A DNA stretch of 64,000 nt from Methylobacterium sp. Leaf465 (lineage in GTDB: Bacteria > Pseudomonadota > Alphaproteobacteria > Rhizobiales > Beijerinckiaceae). Under the pieces are notes generated by a model that saw nothing but the letters and a program-made list of their open reading frames with translations, was not told where the DNA came from and ran no database searches. Shown here one piece after another: positions 11,129-19,188 of this stretch. The position numbers were made by a program, and so were the translations under genes. The stretch's first letter is position 1. Each line of letters begins with the position of its first letter. The stretch covers positions 3,004 to 67,003 of the forward strand of contig NZ_LMRA01000023.1 in NCBI RefSeq assembly GCF_001424705.1. Direction: 5' to 3'.

Positions 11129-11476
11129 ATGCGGCCCTCGACAATTGCTTGCCTGGCCTTCGGGCTTCTTGGTGCGATGAGTGGCGGGCTTGCCTGGGCC
11201 ACCGTCGGTGCGCCCAGCCTGCACGTGTCCCAGAAGGGGCGCGCCTTTCAACCCAATGCCCTTACGGTTCCACGCGGTGCCAACGTGGAAATCGTCAACG
11301 ACGACGGCGACCTGCTTCACCACGTCTACATCGATGCGCCGAACTTCACGTTCGATTCGGGAGACCTGAGGCCCGGGAGCCGGACCCAGGTCGTCTTCAA
11401 CGTGGCTGGGACCTTCGCCGTCCTGTGCGGGATCCATCCGAAGATGAAGTTGACCGTACGGGTCGACGGCCGCTGA
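11129..11476 (+). CDS. Periplasmic cupredoxin (plastocyanin/amicyanin-like)
   Basis: A 115-residue exported blue-copper-type protein. A signal peptide runs to about residue 24 (SGGLAWA). The fold shows GRAFQPNALTVPRGANVEIVN, then LHHVYID with His64/65, and the C-terminal ligand loop C100-GI-H103-PK-M106, which together give the His-Cys-His-Met copper site. This is the short amicyanin/pseudoazurin class. Such proteins carry electrons to or from dehydrogenases, peroxidases or oxidases. The MauG-like di-haem peroxidase 1.6 kb away is a plausible but unproven partner. Confidence 0.9.
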   Translation: MRPSTIACLAFGLLGAMSGGLAWATVGAPSLHVSQKGRAFQPNALTVPRGANVEIVNDDGDLLHHVYIDAPNFTFDSGDLRPGSRTQVVFNVAGTFAVLCGIHPKMKLTVRVDGR

Positions 11477-11510
11477 CATCCGGGGCGATCGACCGTCTCC
11501 GAATCGAGCG

Positions 11511-11529
11511 CCGCCGGGGCTCCCGGCGG
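11511..11529. terminator. Hairpin between convergent cupredoxin and membrane-protein genes
   Basis: A perfect 8-bp GC stem (CCGCCGGG / CCCGGCGG, loop GCT) lies in the 102-base gap between two convergent genes. There is no T-run, so it is a weak terminator candidate. Confidence 0.35.
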
Positions 11530-11578
11530 AGCCGCCCGCGGCGCTTCCCGTCGCGCCCGCCCGAGGCGCGAACGACCC

Positions 11579-12619
11579 TCAGAGCAGGGTCGACCCCTGC
11601 AGCACGGCGTGGGCGCCGTAGTAGAGGCCGAGAAAGGCCGCCAGCGCCGCCCCATAGCCCACGGGCGTGAGGGCAAGGTTACGCAGGCGATAGGGCGATG
11701 CGGCGTTGTCGGCCGCGAGGGCCACCATCGCGACGATGATCGGCGCGTGGCCGATGGCGTCGACCTTGCCGAACTCGAAGATCGCCGAGATGAAGGTGGC
11801 GGCCAGCAGGATCGCGGCGACCCGGCGGACCAGCGGGGTGCAGACCAGCGCGAAGGCCAGGGCGAATTCCACCGCGCCGGCTGCCTTCATGAAGTATTCG
11901 CCCGTGAACCCGAGCGTCATCGCCGGATGCTCGATGAAGAGCGGGAACGACCATTGCGGATAGGCCCACTTCTCGACGGAAGCCCACATCAGGGTGATGG
12001 CGGCGGTGTAGCGCACGATGTCGAGGGGACGGAGGCCGCCGGGTAGGGAGCGGCCGAGGCCGGTCAGCGCGCAGTAAGCGGCGACTCCGAGGAAGATCGG
12101 GTAGTCCGCGAGGTGGAAGGCGCCGTACTGGACCAGGGCGGTCGTGAACAGGACCACGATGCCGAGGGCCGAGAACGGCATGGTCCGCCGCCACAGGAAG
12201 CCGGCCGCGATGGCGAGCTGGAACCATGGGAGCGCGCTGCTGGTCGTCTTCAGCTCGGGCGTCAGAATGACGCCGCCGAGGGTCCAGAGCGCGACGAAGA
12301 AGCCGCCCAGAACCGCACGGAACAGGAGCTCGGTGTTCTCGCGTGCCCAGGCCGTGGTCCGGTCGAGGGATCGCGTGAGTGCTGCCCCCAGCACCGTACC
12401 TTCGAGAAGACCGCCCACCATTAGGGCGAGCACGGAGAGGCCGACCAGCTTCTCGAACTCCGAGCACAGGACCTCGCCGAGGTCACGAGGCGACCCGACC
12501 AGGTCGTAGGCGCAGAACCATTTCACGTGTGCCATCGCGGCGTCGGAGCCTGCGACCGTGAGGACAGCCGCCATCATCATGACTGCGGTGCGCGGCAGCC
12601 AACGTCTTCCGGGGTACAT
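11579..12619 (-). CDS. Polytopic membrane protein of unknown function (DoxX/DoxD-like)
   Basis: A 346-residue inner-membrane protein with a signal-like N-terminus ending near residue 31 (SDAAMAHVKWFC) and about eight hydrophobic segments. The middle (TLMWASVEKWAYPQWSFPLF, FMKAAGAVEFALAFAL) resembles the four-helix DoxX/quinol-oxidase-associated family. Two cysteines (WFCAYD, VLCSEF) lie in the exported N-terminal loop. ATG 12619 is clear. It lies between a cupredoxin and a di-haem peroxidase, suggesting a redox role, which is inference from context only. Confidence 0.7.
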   Translation of the reverse strand: MYPGRRWLPRTAVMMMAAVLTVAGSDAAMAHVKWFCAYDLVGSPRDLGEVLCSEFEKLVGLSVLALMVGGLLEGTVLGAALTRSLDRTTAWARENTELLFRAVLGGFFVALWTLGGVILTPELKTTSSALPWFQLAIAAGFLWRRTMPFSALGIVVLFTTALVQYGAFHLADYPIFLGVAAYCALTGLGRSLPGGLRPLDIVRYTAAITLMWASVEKWAYPQWSFPLFIEHPAMTLGFTGEYFMKAAGAVEFALAFALVCTPLVRRVAAILLAATFISAIFEFGKVDAIGHAPIIVAMVALAADNAASPYRLRNLALTPVGYGAALAAFLGLYYGAHAVLQGSTLL

Positions 12620-12899
12620 GGAGGGAAGCCCTATTCACGACACCGGCGCGGGGGCCTGCCGGCGCGATGAAAACTACGCGCCTTCGCCGGTTTGCGGAAG
12701 GAACTTGTTAATAGACCTTTCCAAATGGTTAACCTGTTGCTTGGCGGCATCGGCCGTGATCCGCGTCCGACCGGTCGGATGCACGGGGATCCCGTAACGC
12801 TTCGATGACGATGCTGTCGGAAAGCCTGCGCCCGGACATGGTCCGCTAACCCTCGCGGGGCTAAGCCGGGGATCGCCCCCCTCGACCCTGAAGAGCCCG

Positions 12900-13061
12900 A
12901 TGATCGCGACCTTGAGCCTGTCGAGCCTGATGGTGGGGACCGGCCTGTCCTACGCGGCGACGCGCGCGCCGAGTCGGGCCGACGCTCTCGAACGCTGGTC
13001 CGGGCGCCTCCTCCTCGGCGGGCTCGGCCTCCTCGGGGCCGCTCTCCCGCTCTTCCGCTGA
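12900..13061 (+). CDS. Small membrane protein, 53 residues
   Basis: A short frame (MIATLSLSSLMVGTGLSYAA ... ending LGAALPLFR) with two hydrophobic stretches separated by a charged loop (RAPSRADALERWSGR). A purine-rich AAGAG lies about seven bases before ATG. There is no family I can name. It occupies the gap between the membrane protein and the peroxidase, on the opposite strand from both. Real coding is likely but not certain. Confidence 0.45.
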   Translation: MIATLSLSSLMVGTGLSYAATRAPSRADALERWSGRLLLGGLGLLGAALPLFR

Positions 13062-13097
13062 CGGGACCCGACAGCGCCCCTGACGAAGGGCGATCCC

Positions 13098-14189
13098 TCA
13101 GTTGAGGCGGGGCGGGACCGCGAGGCTGGCCGTGCCGTCGGCGCTCAGGGTCTTCAGGAACGCGATCAGGTCGCGCTTCTCGGCGTCGGTCAGCCCCAGC
13201 GGCTTGATCGCGGGCGATCGGCTGGGCCGGTCGATCCCGCCGCGATCGTAGAGATCGATGACGTCGCGCAGGGAGGCCAGCGAACCGTCGTGCATGTAGG
13301 GGCCGCGCTCGGTGACGTCGCGCAAGGTGGGGGTCTTGAACGCGTAGCGGAGCTGAACCGAATCCGGAAAGAACGCGGCCCGTCCCACATCCGCCTCGGC
13401 GCCGACGCCGATGTCGTGGAAGGATCCGTCCGTGAAGGTCCAGCCCGAATGGCAGCCGGCGCATTGCGCCTTGCCGTTGAAGAGCGCGAACCCGGCCTTC
13501 GCACTCGGGCCGATGGCGCGGACGTCGCCCGCGACCCAGCGATCGAACGGCGCCTCGCCGGAGACGATGGAGCGCTGGAAGGTCGCCAGCGCCAGCTCGA
13601 CGGTCCGCCGACTGATCGCCTCACGCGAGCCGTCCGCTGCGGCGCGTTCGGGGAACGCCGCCGCGAAGGCGCGGACGTAGCCGGGGTCCGCTCTCAGCCG
13701 TGCGAGCAAGGTCGCCTCGGGCAGGTTCATCGCGCTGGCGCTGGTGATCGGCGTGAAGGCGACGTTCTCGAGGTCGCGGAATTTGCCGTCCCAACCGAGG
13801 ATCGGGATCTGGGCCACGTCGAGCAGGGTCGGCGTGCGCACTTTCATTGCCGCGCCGGTCTCGCCGATGCCGCGCGGGCGGCCGTCGCTCCACGATTGAG
13901 TCGGGACGTGGCAGCTGGCGCAGCTCATGGTGCGCTCGCCCGACAGGAGCGTATCGAAGAACAGGCGCTGGCCGAGTGCGGCCTTGGCCGGGCTGTAGGG
14001 ATTGTCGGCCGGGTAGACCGCCTCGTCGACGCGCCGATAAGCCTCGCGCAGCGCCGACAGCTCGGCCTGCGTCATGCTGACATTCGCCTGTTCCGGCTCG
14101 CCGGCACCCGAGGTGCGTAATCCGAGCCCCGATGCCGCGAAGGCAATCAGGGCAACGCCGGCAAGCGCGGCGCTTACCCGTCTGCGCAT
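13098..14189 (-). CDS. Di-haem cytochrome c peroxidase (MauG/CcpA family)
   Basis: A 363-residue periplasmic di-haem protein. A signal anchor covers residues ~1-28. Two CXXCH haem sites are visible, CASCH at 90-94 and CAGCH at 243-247, the spacing of bacterial cytochrome c peroxidase and MauG. The C-terminal motifs KTPTLRDV, GPYMHDGSLASLRDVIDLYD and LIAFLKTLS are family-typical. It may reduce hydrogen peroxide using electrons from a small carrier, perhaps the cupredoxin at 11129, or oxidise another protein. No methylamine dehydrogenase genes are present, so a true MauG role is unsupported. Confidence 0.92.
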   Translation of the reverse strand: MRRRVSAALAGVALIAFAASGLGLRTSGAGEPEQANVSMTQAELSALREAYRRVDEAVYPADNPYSPAKAALGQRLFFDTLLSGERTMSCASCHVPTQSWSDGRPRGIGETGAAMKVRTPTLLDVAQIPILGWDGKFRDLENVAFTPITSASAMNLPEATLLARLRADPGYVRAFAAAFPERAAADGSREAISRRTVELALATFQRSIVSGEAPFDRWVAGDVRAIGPSAKAGFALFNGKAQCAGCHSGWTFTDGSFHDIGVGAEADVGRAAFFPDSVQLRYAFKTPTLRDVTERGPYMHDGSLASLRDVIDLYDRGGIDRPSRSPAIKPLGLTDAEKRDLIAFLKTLSADGTASLAVPPRLN

Positions 14190-14270
14190 CGCGATCTCCT
14201 GATCCTCTCAGCGCTAGTCCGGATCCGTTAACGAAGTCTCACGCCAAGCCTCACCCGCCCAAATGCCGCA

Positions 14271-14285
14271 GCACCGAACCGGTGC
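14271..14285 (+). promoter_or_regulatory. NtrC-like palindrome upstream of glnII
   Basis: GCACC-GAACC-GGTGC is a perfect inverted repeat matching the core of the NtrC site (GCACC-N5-GGTGC). It sits only about six bases upstream of the -24 element, closer than usual enhancer sites, so binding is plausible but function is uncertain. Confidence 0.5.
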
Positions 14286-14289
14286 CGGT

Positions 14290-14305
14290 TGGCGCAAACA
14301 TTGCT
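14290..14305 (+). promoter_or_regulatory. Sigma54 (-24/-12) promoter of glnII
   Basis: TGGCGC-AAACA-TTGCT matches TGGCAC-N5-TTGCW at nine of the ten core positions, with the invariant GG (14291-14292) and GC (14303-14304) separated by exactly ten bases. It lies 81 bases before the glnII start, the expected arrangement for a nitrogen-regulated gene. Confidence 0.75.
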
Positions 14306-14386
14306 TAAGCCGCCTCAGTCAGCAATGGCTGCGAATCCCGTCAGGTGTCCTGGGATGTCGCATCGCTTCAGGACGAGAGGCTCGGA

Positions 14387-15427
14387 ATGACGAAATACAA
14401 ACTCGAGTATATATGGCTCGACGGCTACACTCCGGTGCCGAACCTTCGCGGTAAGACCCAGATCAAGGAATTCGACGCGTTCCCGACCCTTGAGCAGCTT
14501 CCGCTCTGGGGCTTCGACGGCAGCTCGACGATGCAGGCCGAAGGCGGCAGCTCCGATTGCATGTTGAAGCCCGTGCGCCACTTCCCGGATTCCACGCGCA
14601 AGAACGGCGTACTGGTGATGTGCGAAGTCATGATGCCGGATGGCGTCACCCCGCACGCCTCCAACAAGCGCGCCACCATCCTCGACGACGACGGCGCCTG
14701 GTTCGGCTTCGAGCAGGAGTACTTCTTCTACAAGGATGGCCGTCCGCTCGGCTTCCCTGCCTCCGGCTATCCGGCTCCGCAGGGGCCGTATTACTGCGGC
14801 GTCGGCTACAAGGAAGTCGGCAGCATCGCCCGCAAGATCGTCGAGCAGCACCTGGATCTCTGCCTCGATGCCGGCATCAACCACGAGGGCATCAACGCCG
14901 AGGTGGCCAAGGGCCAGTGGGAGTTCCAGATCTTCGGCAAGGGCTCCAAGAAGGCCGCCGACGAGATGTGGGTCGCCCGCTACCTGCTGCAGCGTCTGTG
15001 CGAGACCTACGAGATCGACGTCGAGTACCATTGCAAGCCGCTCGGCGCGACGGACTGGAACGGCTCGGGCATGCACGCCAACTTCTCGACCGAGCACATG
15101 CGCACGGTGGGCGGCAAGGCGTATTTCGAAGCCCTGATGGCAGCCTTCAAGGAGAACCTCGACGACCACATCGCCGTCTACGGCCCCGACAACCACATGC
15201 GCCTGACGGGCAAGCACGAGACGGCGGCGATCGACCAGTTCAGCTACGGCGTCGCCGACCGGGGCGCCTCGATCCGCGTGCCGCACAGCTTCGTGAACAA
15301 CGAATACAAGGGCTACCTCGAAGATCGCCGTCCCAACAGCCAGGGGGACCCCTACCAGATCGCCTCGCAGATCCTGAAGACGATCTCCTCGGTTCCGACC
15401 GCGACGAGTCAGCAGGCGGCTGCCTAG
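14387..15427 (+). CDS. glnII: Glutamine synthetase, type II (GSII)
   Basis: A 346-residue cytoplasmic enzyme making glutamine from glutamate, ammonia and ATP. The short length, MTKYKLEYIWLDGY start, LPLWGFDGSST, FGFEQEYF, GINAEVAKGQWEFQI, NGSGMHANFST and RGASIRVP are signatures of the eukaryote-type GSII found as a second, nitrogen-regulated enzyme in rhizobia and relatives. ATG 14387 is chosen over 14345 because similarity begins there. The gene is preceded by a sigma54 promoter and an NtrC-like site, and ends in a strong terminator. The convergent neighbour is glutaminase, the opposing reaction. Confidence 0.97.
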   Translation: MTKYKLEYIWLDGYTPVPNLRGKTQIKEFDAFPTLEQLPLWGFDGSSTMQAEGGSSDCMLKPVRHFPDSTRKNGVLVMCEVMMPDGVTPHASNKRATILDDDGAWFGFEQEYFFYKDGRPLGFPASGYPAPQGPYYCGVGYKEVGSIARKIVEQHLDLCLDAGINHEGINAEVAKGQWEFQIFGKGSKKAADEMWVARYLLQRLCETYEIDVEYHCKPLGATDWNGSGMHANFSTEHMRTVGGKAYFEALMAAFKENLDDHIAVYGPDNHMRLTGKHETAAIDQFSYGVADRGASIRVPHSFVNNEYKGYLEDRRPNSQGDPYQIASQILKTISSVPTATSQQAAA

Positions 15428-15469
15428 GTTTTAGGCGTCAATTCGTCAATTTTGCTTCGAGCCTAGGCA

Positions 15470-15506
15470 GGGTCCGCCGCGTTCTGCGCGGCGGGCCCTT
15501 CTTTTT
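15470..15506 (+). terminator. Rho-independent terminator of glnII
   Basis: Stem GGGTCCGCCGCG (15470-15481) pairs with CGCGGCGGGCCC (15487-15498) with a single G-T wobble and a five-base loop, followed by TTCTTTTT. Confidence 0.9.
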
Positions 15507-15553
15507 GCCTGTTCGGATGGCAAGTCGGTCGGAGCGAGCCGGTCCTCCCGCCT

Positions 15554-16495
15554 TCAAGCGCCGAAGATCGACCAGCCCAGCCGCCGGGTGAGCATCTCCA
15601 GGGCGATCCGTCCAAGATGGGAATTGCCGGAGGCGTCGAGGCCGGGCGACCAGACGGCGATCGAGGCCTTGCCCGGCGCGATCGCCAGGATGCCGCCGCC
15701 GACGCCGCTCTTCCCCGGAAGACCCACCCGATAGGCGAACTCCCCCGAGCCGTCGTAATGTCCGCAGGTGAGCATCACCGCGTTGATGCGCCGTGCCCGC
15801 TCGGGCGACACCACGGACAACCCCGTCAGGGGGTTGCGCCCCGAATGGGCGAGGAAGCGGCCCGCCTGGGCGAGCTGCCGGCAGGACATGCTGAGGGCGC
15901 AGTGGTGGAAGTAGACGCCGAGGGTGAAGTCGACTGGATTGTCGAGCACCCCGAAGGACTTCATGTAGTGGGCGAGCGCCATGTTGCGGAAGCCCGTCCG
16001 CAGCTCGGAGGCGGCCACCGCCTCGTCGATGGCGATGCTGGAATCCTGCGCCAGGAACTGCATGAAACGCAGGATCTCGCCGATGGCCTCACGGGGCTGG
16101 TGGCCGGACAGGATCAGGTCCGTGACCGCGATCGCCCCGGCATTGATGAACGGATTGCGCGGGATGCCGCGCTCGCGCTCCAGCTGGACGATGGAGTTGA
16201 AGGGGCTGCCCGAGGGTTCCCGCCCGACGCGGCGCCAGAGCCGGTCGCCGGCCATGCCGAGGGCGAGGGTCAGGGTGAAGACCTTGGAGATGCTCTGGAT
16301 CGAGAAGGGTTCGTCGCTGTCGCCGCCGGCCGCGATCCGTCCCTCGGCATCGATCACCACGAGACCGAAGGCCTTGGCATCGACACCCGCCAGTTCGGGG
16401 ATGTAGGTCGCCACCTCGCCCCGGTCCGGCCGCTCCCGCATCTCGTCGGCGATCTCGCGAACGACACGGTCGAGGTCGGGCACGTCGAGGCTCAT
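15554..16495 (-). CDS. glsA: Glutaminase (serine-type GlsA)
   Basis: A 313-residue cytoplasmic glutaminase hydrolysing glutamine to glutamate and ammonia. The beta-lactamase-like fold shows the S68-x-x-K71 pair (SISK), [23 protein letters not shown], and the closing GKSGVGGGI near residue 260. Start CAT 16493-16495 (ATG 16495) is preferred because upstream codons do not resemble the family. It converges on glnII, with the terminator at 15470-15506 between them. No regulatory site is evident. Confidence 0.95.
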   Translation of the reverse strand: MSLDVPDLDRVVREIADEMRERPDRGEVATYIPELAGVDAKAFGLVVIDAEGRIAAGGDSDEPFSIQSISKVFTLTLALGMAGDRLWRRVGREPSGSPFNSIVQLERERGIPRNPFINAGAIAVTDLILSGHQPREAIGEILRFMQFLAQDSSIAIDEAVAASELRTGFRNMALAHYMKSFGVLDNPVDFTLGVYFHHCALSMSCRQLAQAGRFLAHSGRNPLTGLSVVSPERARRINAVMLTCGHYDGSGEFAYRVGLPGKSGVGGGILAIAPGKASIAVWSPGLDASGNSHLGRIALEMLTRRLGWSIFGA

Positions 16496-16863
16496 GGCCG
16501 ATTCCGGGGGAGGGTTGGAACGAGGGTTCGGCGACGGGCGCAAACCCCGGGCCATGCCGGTATCCGGCCCGGTCCGGGATGGCACGGTGAGCTTGGACGC
16601 CCAGGCTCAACACCGTCACCGTATTGTTCAGCTTGGCGACAGGATTGTGGGACTATAGAACCATAACGGCGACGCTTCGGTGATGTATCTCATTTGTTTC
16701 TAACTGTTTCTATTTAATGCTCGTGGTCTTTCGCCTGCATTCGGCGGCTTAAGATCAGATGAATGCTTTTTTCAGAGGTCGTTAAATCGCGCAGCCGTAG
16801 CACGGCCGCCGAAATGACGGCGCTCCGGACTCTCCGGCCCCGGCCGTCGAGCGACGAGCAGCA
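16496..16863. other. Divergent promoter region between glsA and nepR
   Basis: About 370 bases without a gene. The half nearer nepR is relatively AT-rich (around 16620-16790) and presumably holds its promoter. I looked for an EcfG-type GGAAC-N16/17-GTT and did not find one in the right place. Confidence 0.4.
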
Positions 16864-17211
16864 ATGAGCATTGATTCGAGCGACCCGAACCGCAGCACAG
16901 ATCCAGGCGATCTCTCCCTCGTCGCGCCGATGGCGGCGTCCCGCGGGGCCGCGGAAACAACGGCCACGATGGCGGTCGCCCGCTCCGAAGCGGGCGCGCC
17001 CGAGGCCGCGCGCGCCGGAACTTCCGGCGTCGCGCCGCCTCCATCACCCTGGGCCCGCCAAGGCGAAGCCGGCATGACGGTGGAGGCGCGCCGGCGCATC
17101 GGACGCAACCTGCGCCTCCTCTATGCCGAGGTGCTGAATCAGCCGCTCCCCGACCGCTTCGACGCCCTCCTCGCCGATCTGGCCGCCCGCAGCACCACGC
17201 GAGGATCCTGA
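16864..17211 (+). CDS. nepR: NepR anti-sigma factor
   Basis: A 115-residue protein whose C-terminal third carries the NepR core: RRRIGRNLRLLYAEVLNQPLPDRFDALLADL, two helices that clamp the EcfG sigma factor. The N-terminal ~65 residues are Ala/Pro-rich and probably disordered. In the general stress response, phosphorylated PhyR sequesters NepR and frees EcfG. Its stop overlaps the ecfG start by the ATGA arrangement at 17208-17213, indicating translational coupling. No phyR is visible in the window, so the trio is split here. Confidence 0.93.
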   Translation: MSIDSSDPNRSTDPGDLSLVAPMAASRGAAETTATMAVARSEAGAPEAARAGTSGVAPPPSPWARQGEAGMTVEARRRIGRNLRLLYAEVLNQPLPDRFDALLADLAARSTTRGS

Positions 17212-17795
17212 TGACCAACGCGATGCCCCAACGGGTCGGCACGCCGCAGGGCGCCGATGCCGAGATGCGTGAACTCCTGCTCGGTGCGATTCCGGCCCTG
17301 CGCGCCTTCGCGTTCTCGCTGACCTACGATCTCGACCGCAGCGACGACCTCGTCCAGGACACCCTGGTGCGGGCCTGGACCAAGGCCGACAGTTTCACCC
17401 GGGGCACCAACTTGACGGCGTGGCTGTTCACCATCCTGCGCAACCTGTTCTATTCCGAGCAGCGCAAGCGCAAGCGCGAGGTGGAGGACGCCGACGGTGC
17501 CCTGGCGGGGCGTCTGACCAGCCTGCCCGAGCAGGAGATCCGGGTGGAGATGCGCGAGTTCCAGGAGGCCTTGAACGCGTTGCCGTTCAGCCAGCGCGAG
17601 GCCCTGGTCCTCGTCGGTGCGCAGAGCTTCACCTACGAGGAGGCGGCGGAGATCTGCGGGGTCGCCGTGGGCACCATGAAGAGCCGTGTCAGCCGCGCCC
17701 GCGGCCGGCTCATCGAGAGCCTCGGGATGAACGGCACCGACGAGATCGGCGCCGATGCGTTCACGCGGGCGGCCCTGGGGTCGCCTCCCGGGTAA
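17211..17795 (+). CDS. ecfG: Extracytoplasmic-function sigma factor EcfG (general stress response)
   Basis: A 194-residue ECF sigma factor of the EcfG group. Region 2 reads LLGAIPALRAFAFSLTYDLDRSDDLVQDTLVRAW, and the DNA-reading part is FTRGTNLTAWLFTILRNLFYSEQRK. Region 4 reads ALPFSQREALVLVGAQSFTYEEAAEICGVAVGTMKSRVSRAR. It directs RNA polymerase to GGAAC-N16/17-GTT promoters in stress. It is coupled to nepR. A matching promoter lies upstream of the SWIB gene at 21869-21893. Confidence 0.95.
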   Translation: MTNAMPQRVGTPQGADAEMRELLLGAIPALRAFAFSLTYDLDRSDDLVQDTLVRAWTKADSFTRGTNLTAWLFTILRNLFYSEQRKRKREVEDADGALAGRLTSLPEQEIRVEMREFQEALNALPFSQREALVLVGAQSFTYEEAAEICGVAVGTMKSRVSRARGRLIESLGMNGTDEIGADAFTRAALGSPPG

Positions 17796-17821
17796 GGGAC
17801 ATCGCCGGTTGAGGGCATCAG

Positions 17822-17854
17822 CCCGAGCCGGACGCATTTCGCGTCCGGCTCGGG
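17822..17854. terminator. Bidirectional hairpin between ecfG and the convergent small gene
   Basis: A perfect 14-bp stem (CCCGAGCCGGACGC / GCGTCCGGCTCGGG) with loop ATTTC lies 27 bases after ecfG and ends one base before the stop codon of the convergent gene. There is no T-run, but stability is high. Confidence 0.7.
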
Positions 17855-17855
17855 A

Positions 17856-18122
17856 TCAGATCAAGGCTGTCCGCACCGCGCGGGCGATCTCGGCGGGCGG
17901 GGTATCGCTCCGGTCGCCGAGGAGGCGCCGGCCCGAAGCGATCACCTGCAAGGCTTCGCGGCTGCTGCCGTCGCGCAGGGCTACCGCTTCGAGGTCGCGC
18001 AGATACTCGATCACGCCCTCTCGGGCCTTGCCGTCCCGGGCCAGCACCGGCTCGACCCGCGACGTGACGTCGTTCGCCACCGAGGCCCAGAATGCGGCCG
18101 GTCCGGCGGAATTCTCGTGCAT
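17856..18122 (-). CDS. Small hypothetical protein, 88 residues
   Basis: Starts MHENSAGPAAFWASVANDV and contains a helical, charged middle (RDGKAREGVIEYLRDLEAVAL) and SGRRLLGDRSDTPPAEIARAV. No known domain is recognised. ATG 18122 is chosen; a longer frame to 18236 adds Arg-rich residues with no structure. It converges on ecfG. The function is unknown; the regular helical pattern supports a real protein. Confidence 0.5.
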   Translation of the reverse strand: MHENSAGPAAFWASVANDVTSRVEPVLARDGKAREGVIEYLRDLEAVALRDGSSREALQVIASGRRLLGDRSDTPPAEIARAVRTALI

Positions 18123-18559
18123 CGTATCGCTTTCCAGACGTGTGTGGACGCGCAAGGTCCGACGACCCGCCGAGCGTGCAAGGCGATCCGCCGCCCAAGC
18201 AGCCCTTTCGTGGTCAACCCGCATCCAAATTAGCAAGAGAGAAGCGGGGCCTTAAATAACCTGCATCAAGAACGAAGCAAAAACAAATGGTGGCTGTTGT
18301 TACAAAAAGGCCCAGACTGTTGTTCGGTTTTCAGCCCTAAGTTGTAGATCGGGCTGGTGCGAAGCTCTGCCTCGCGAGCACGAAGCACAAGCGACGTGTT
18401 TTCGAATCATGCGCGTTTCATCAAGGCACCCCGAGACTAGCCTCTCGATGCACGGGCCCTGGCCCTGGTGGCTCGGGGGTACGCCGACCGGCAGGAGGAG
18501 CCGAATTTCCCGTCGGTCCTCGATTCTGCACGACGACACCAGCGGAGGCATCCCTGGGG
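18123..18559. other. Intergenic region upstream of the DUF892 pseudogene
   Basis: About 440 bases with no supported gene. The segment 18240-18345 is noticeably AT-rich (CAAAAACAAATGG, GTTGTTACAAAAAGG) and probably holds a promoter for one or both flanking genes. Confidence 0.4.
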
Positions 18560-19040
18560 GTGGGCACCCGCGACATCAAACCCGCGACGACCTCATCGTC
18601 CCCACGCTCCACGAAATCTACGACGCGGAGCACCGGATCACGAAAGCGCTGCGCAAGATGAACGCGAGGAGGACGCATCCGGAACTGAAGCAGCGCTTCG
18701 CGATCCACCTGCGCCAGACCGAGGACCCGATCCAGCGACTGGCGAAAGTCTTCCAGATGCACGGCCCCAGCCCCAAGGCGGTGACCTGTCCGGCGATCAG
18801 CGGCCTCATTGAGAAGGCCGGCGCGGAGGACGGCGAGATCGTCGACACAAGGCTGTGCGGGACGCTGTCCTCGTGGCCTCGGCCCAGGCCGTGGAGCACG
18901 ACGAGATCGCCCGCTACGGCACTCCTCCCGTCCCGGGCCAAGCGCCCGGGACGGGAGGAGTGTGCCAGCGCGCTCCAGCAGAACCTCAACGCGAAAAAGG
19001 CGACCGACCACCTGCTCGCCGCCAGGGCCGAACGTCAGGT
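18560..19040 (+). pseudogene. Frameshifted ferritin-like DUF892 (YciE/YciF family) gene
   Basis: Three frames together rebuild a DUF892 stress protein, a four-helix ferritin-like family. From GTG 18560, GTRDIK; from 18580 in another frame, TRDDLIVPTLHEIYDAEHRITKALRKM and LKQRFAIHLRQTEDPIQRLAKVFQMHG; from 18855 in a third frame, VRDAVLVASAQAVEHDEIARYGT; then from about 18945 back to the second frame, ALQQNLNAKKATDHLLA. So at least three frameshifts occur (near 18580, 18850 and 18925-18960). The third coincides with a perfect inverted repeat. DUF892 genes are often stress regulated, fitting the nearby ecfG. Confidence 0.8.
18920..18962. repeat. 19-bp perfect inverted repeat inside the DUF892 pseudogene
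   Basis: Left arm 18920-18938 (CACTCCTCCCGTCCCGGGC) pairs base for base with 18944-18962, separated by five bases CAAGC. It replaces the codons expected between the ARYGT and LQQ motifs of DUF892. Confidence 0.95.
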
Positions 19041-19188
19041 CGGTCCGCGCGCGGCCGGAGTCCGACCGGGCGGTGCACGGAGGGCCTTGCGCTGATCGGA
19101 GCCGTTGCTTTTTGGGTTGCGTCCCGCGCACCCTGACGCCGCCCGGTCGTCCGTCCGCGGCGGATCGAGACTCCCCAACGAGAGGCCC

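Noticed and set aside
16496..16863. EcfG-type promoter for nepR-ecfG
   Set aside because: GGAAC near 16515 lacks GTT at N16/17, and no other match lies close to nepR.
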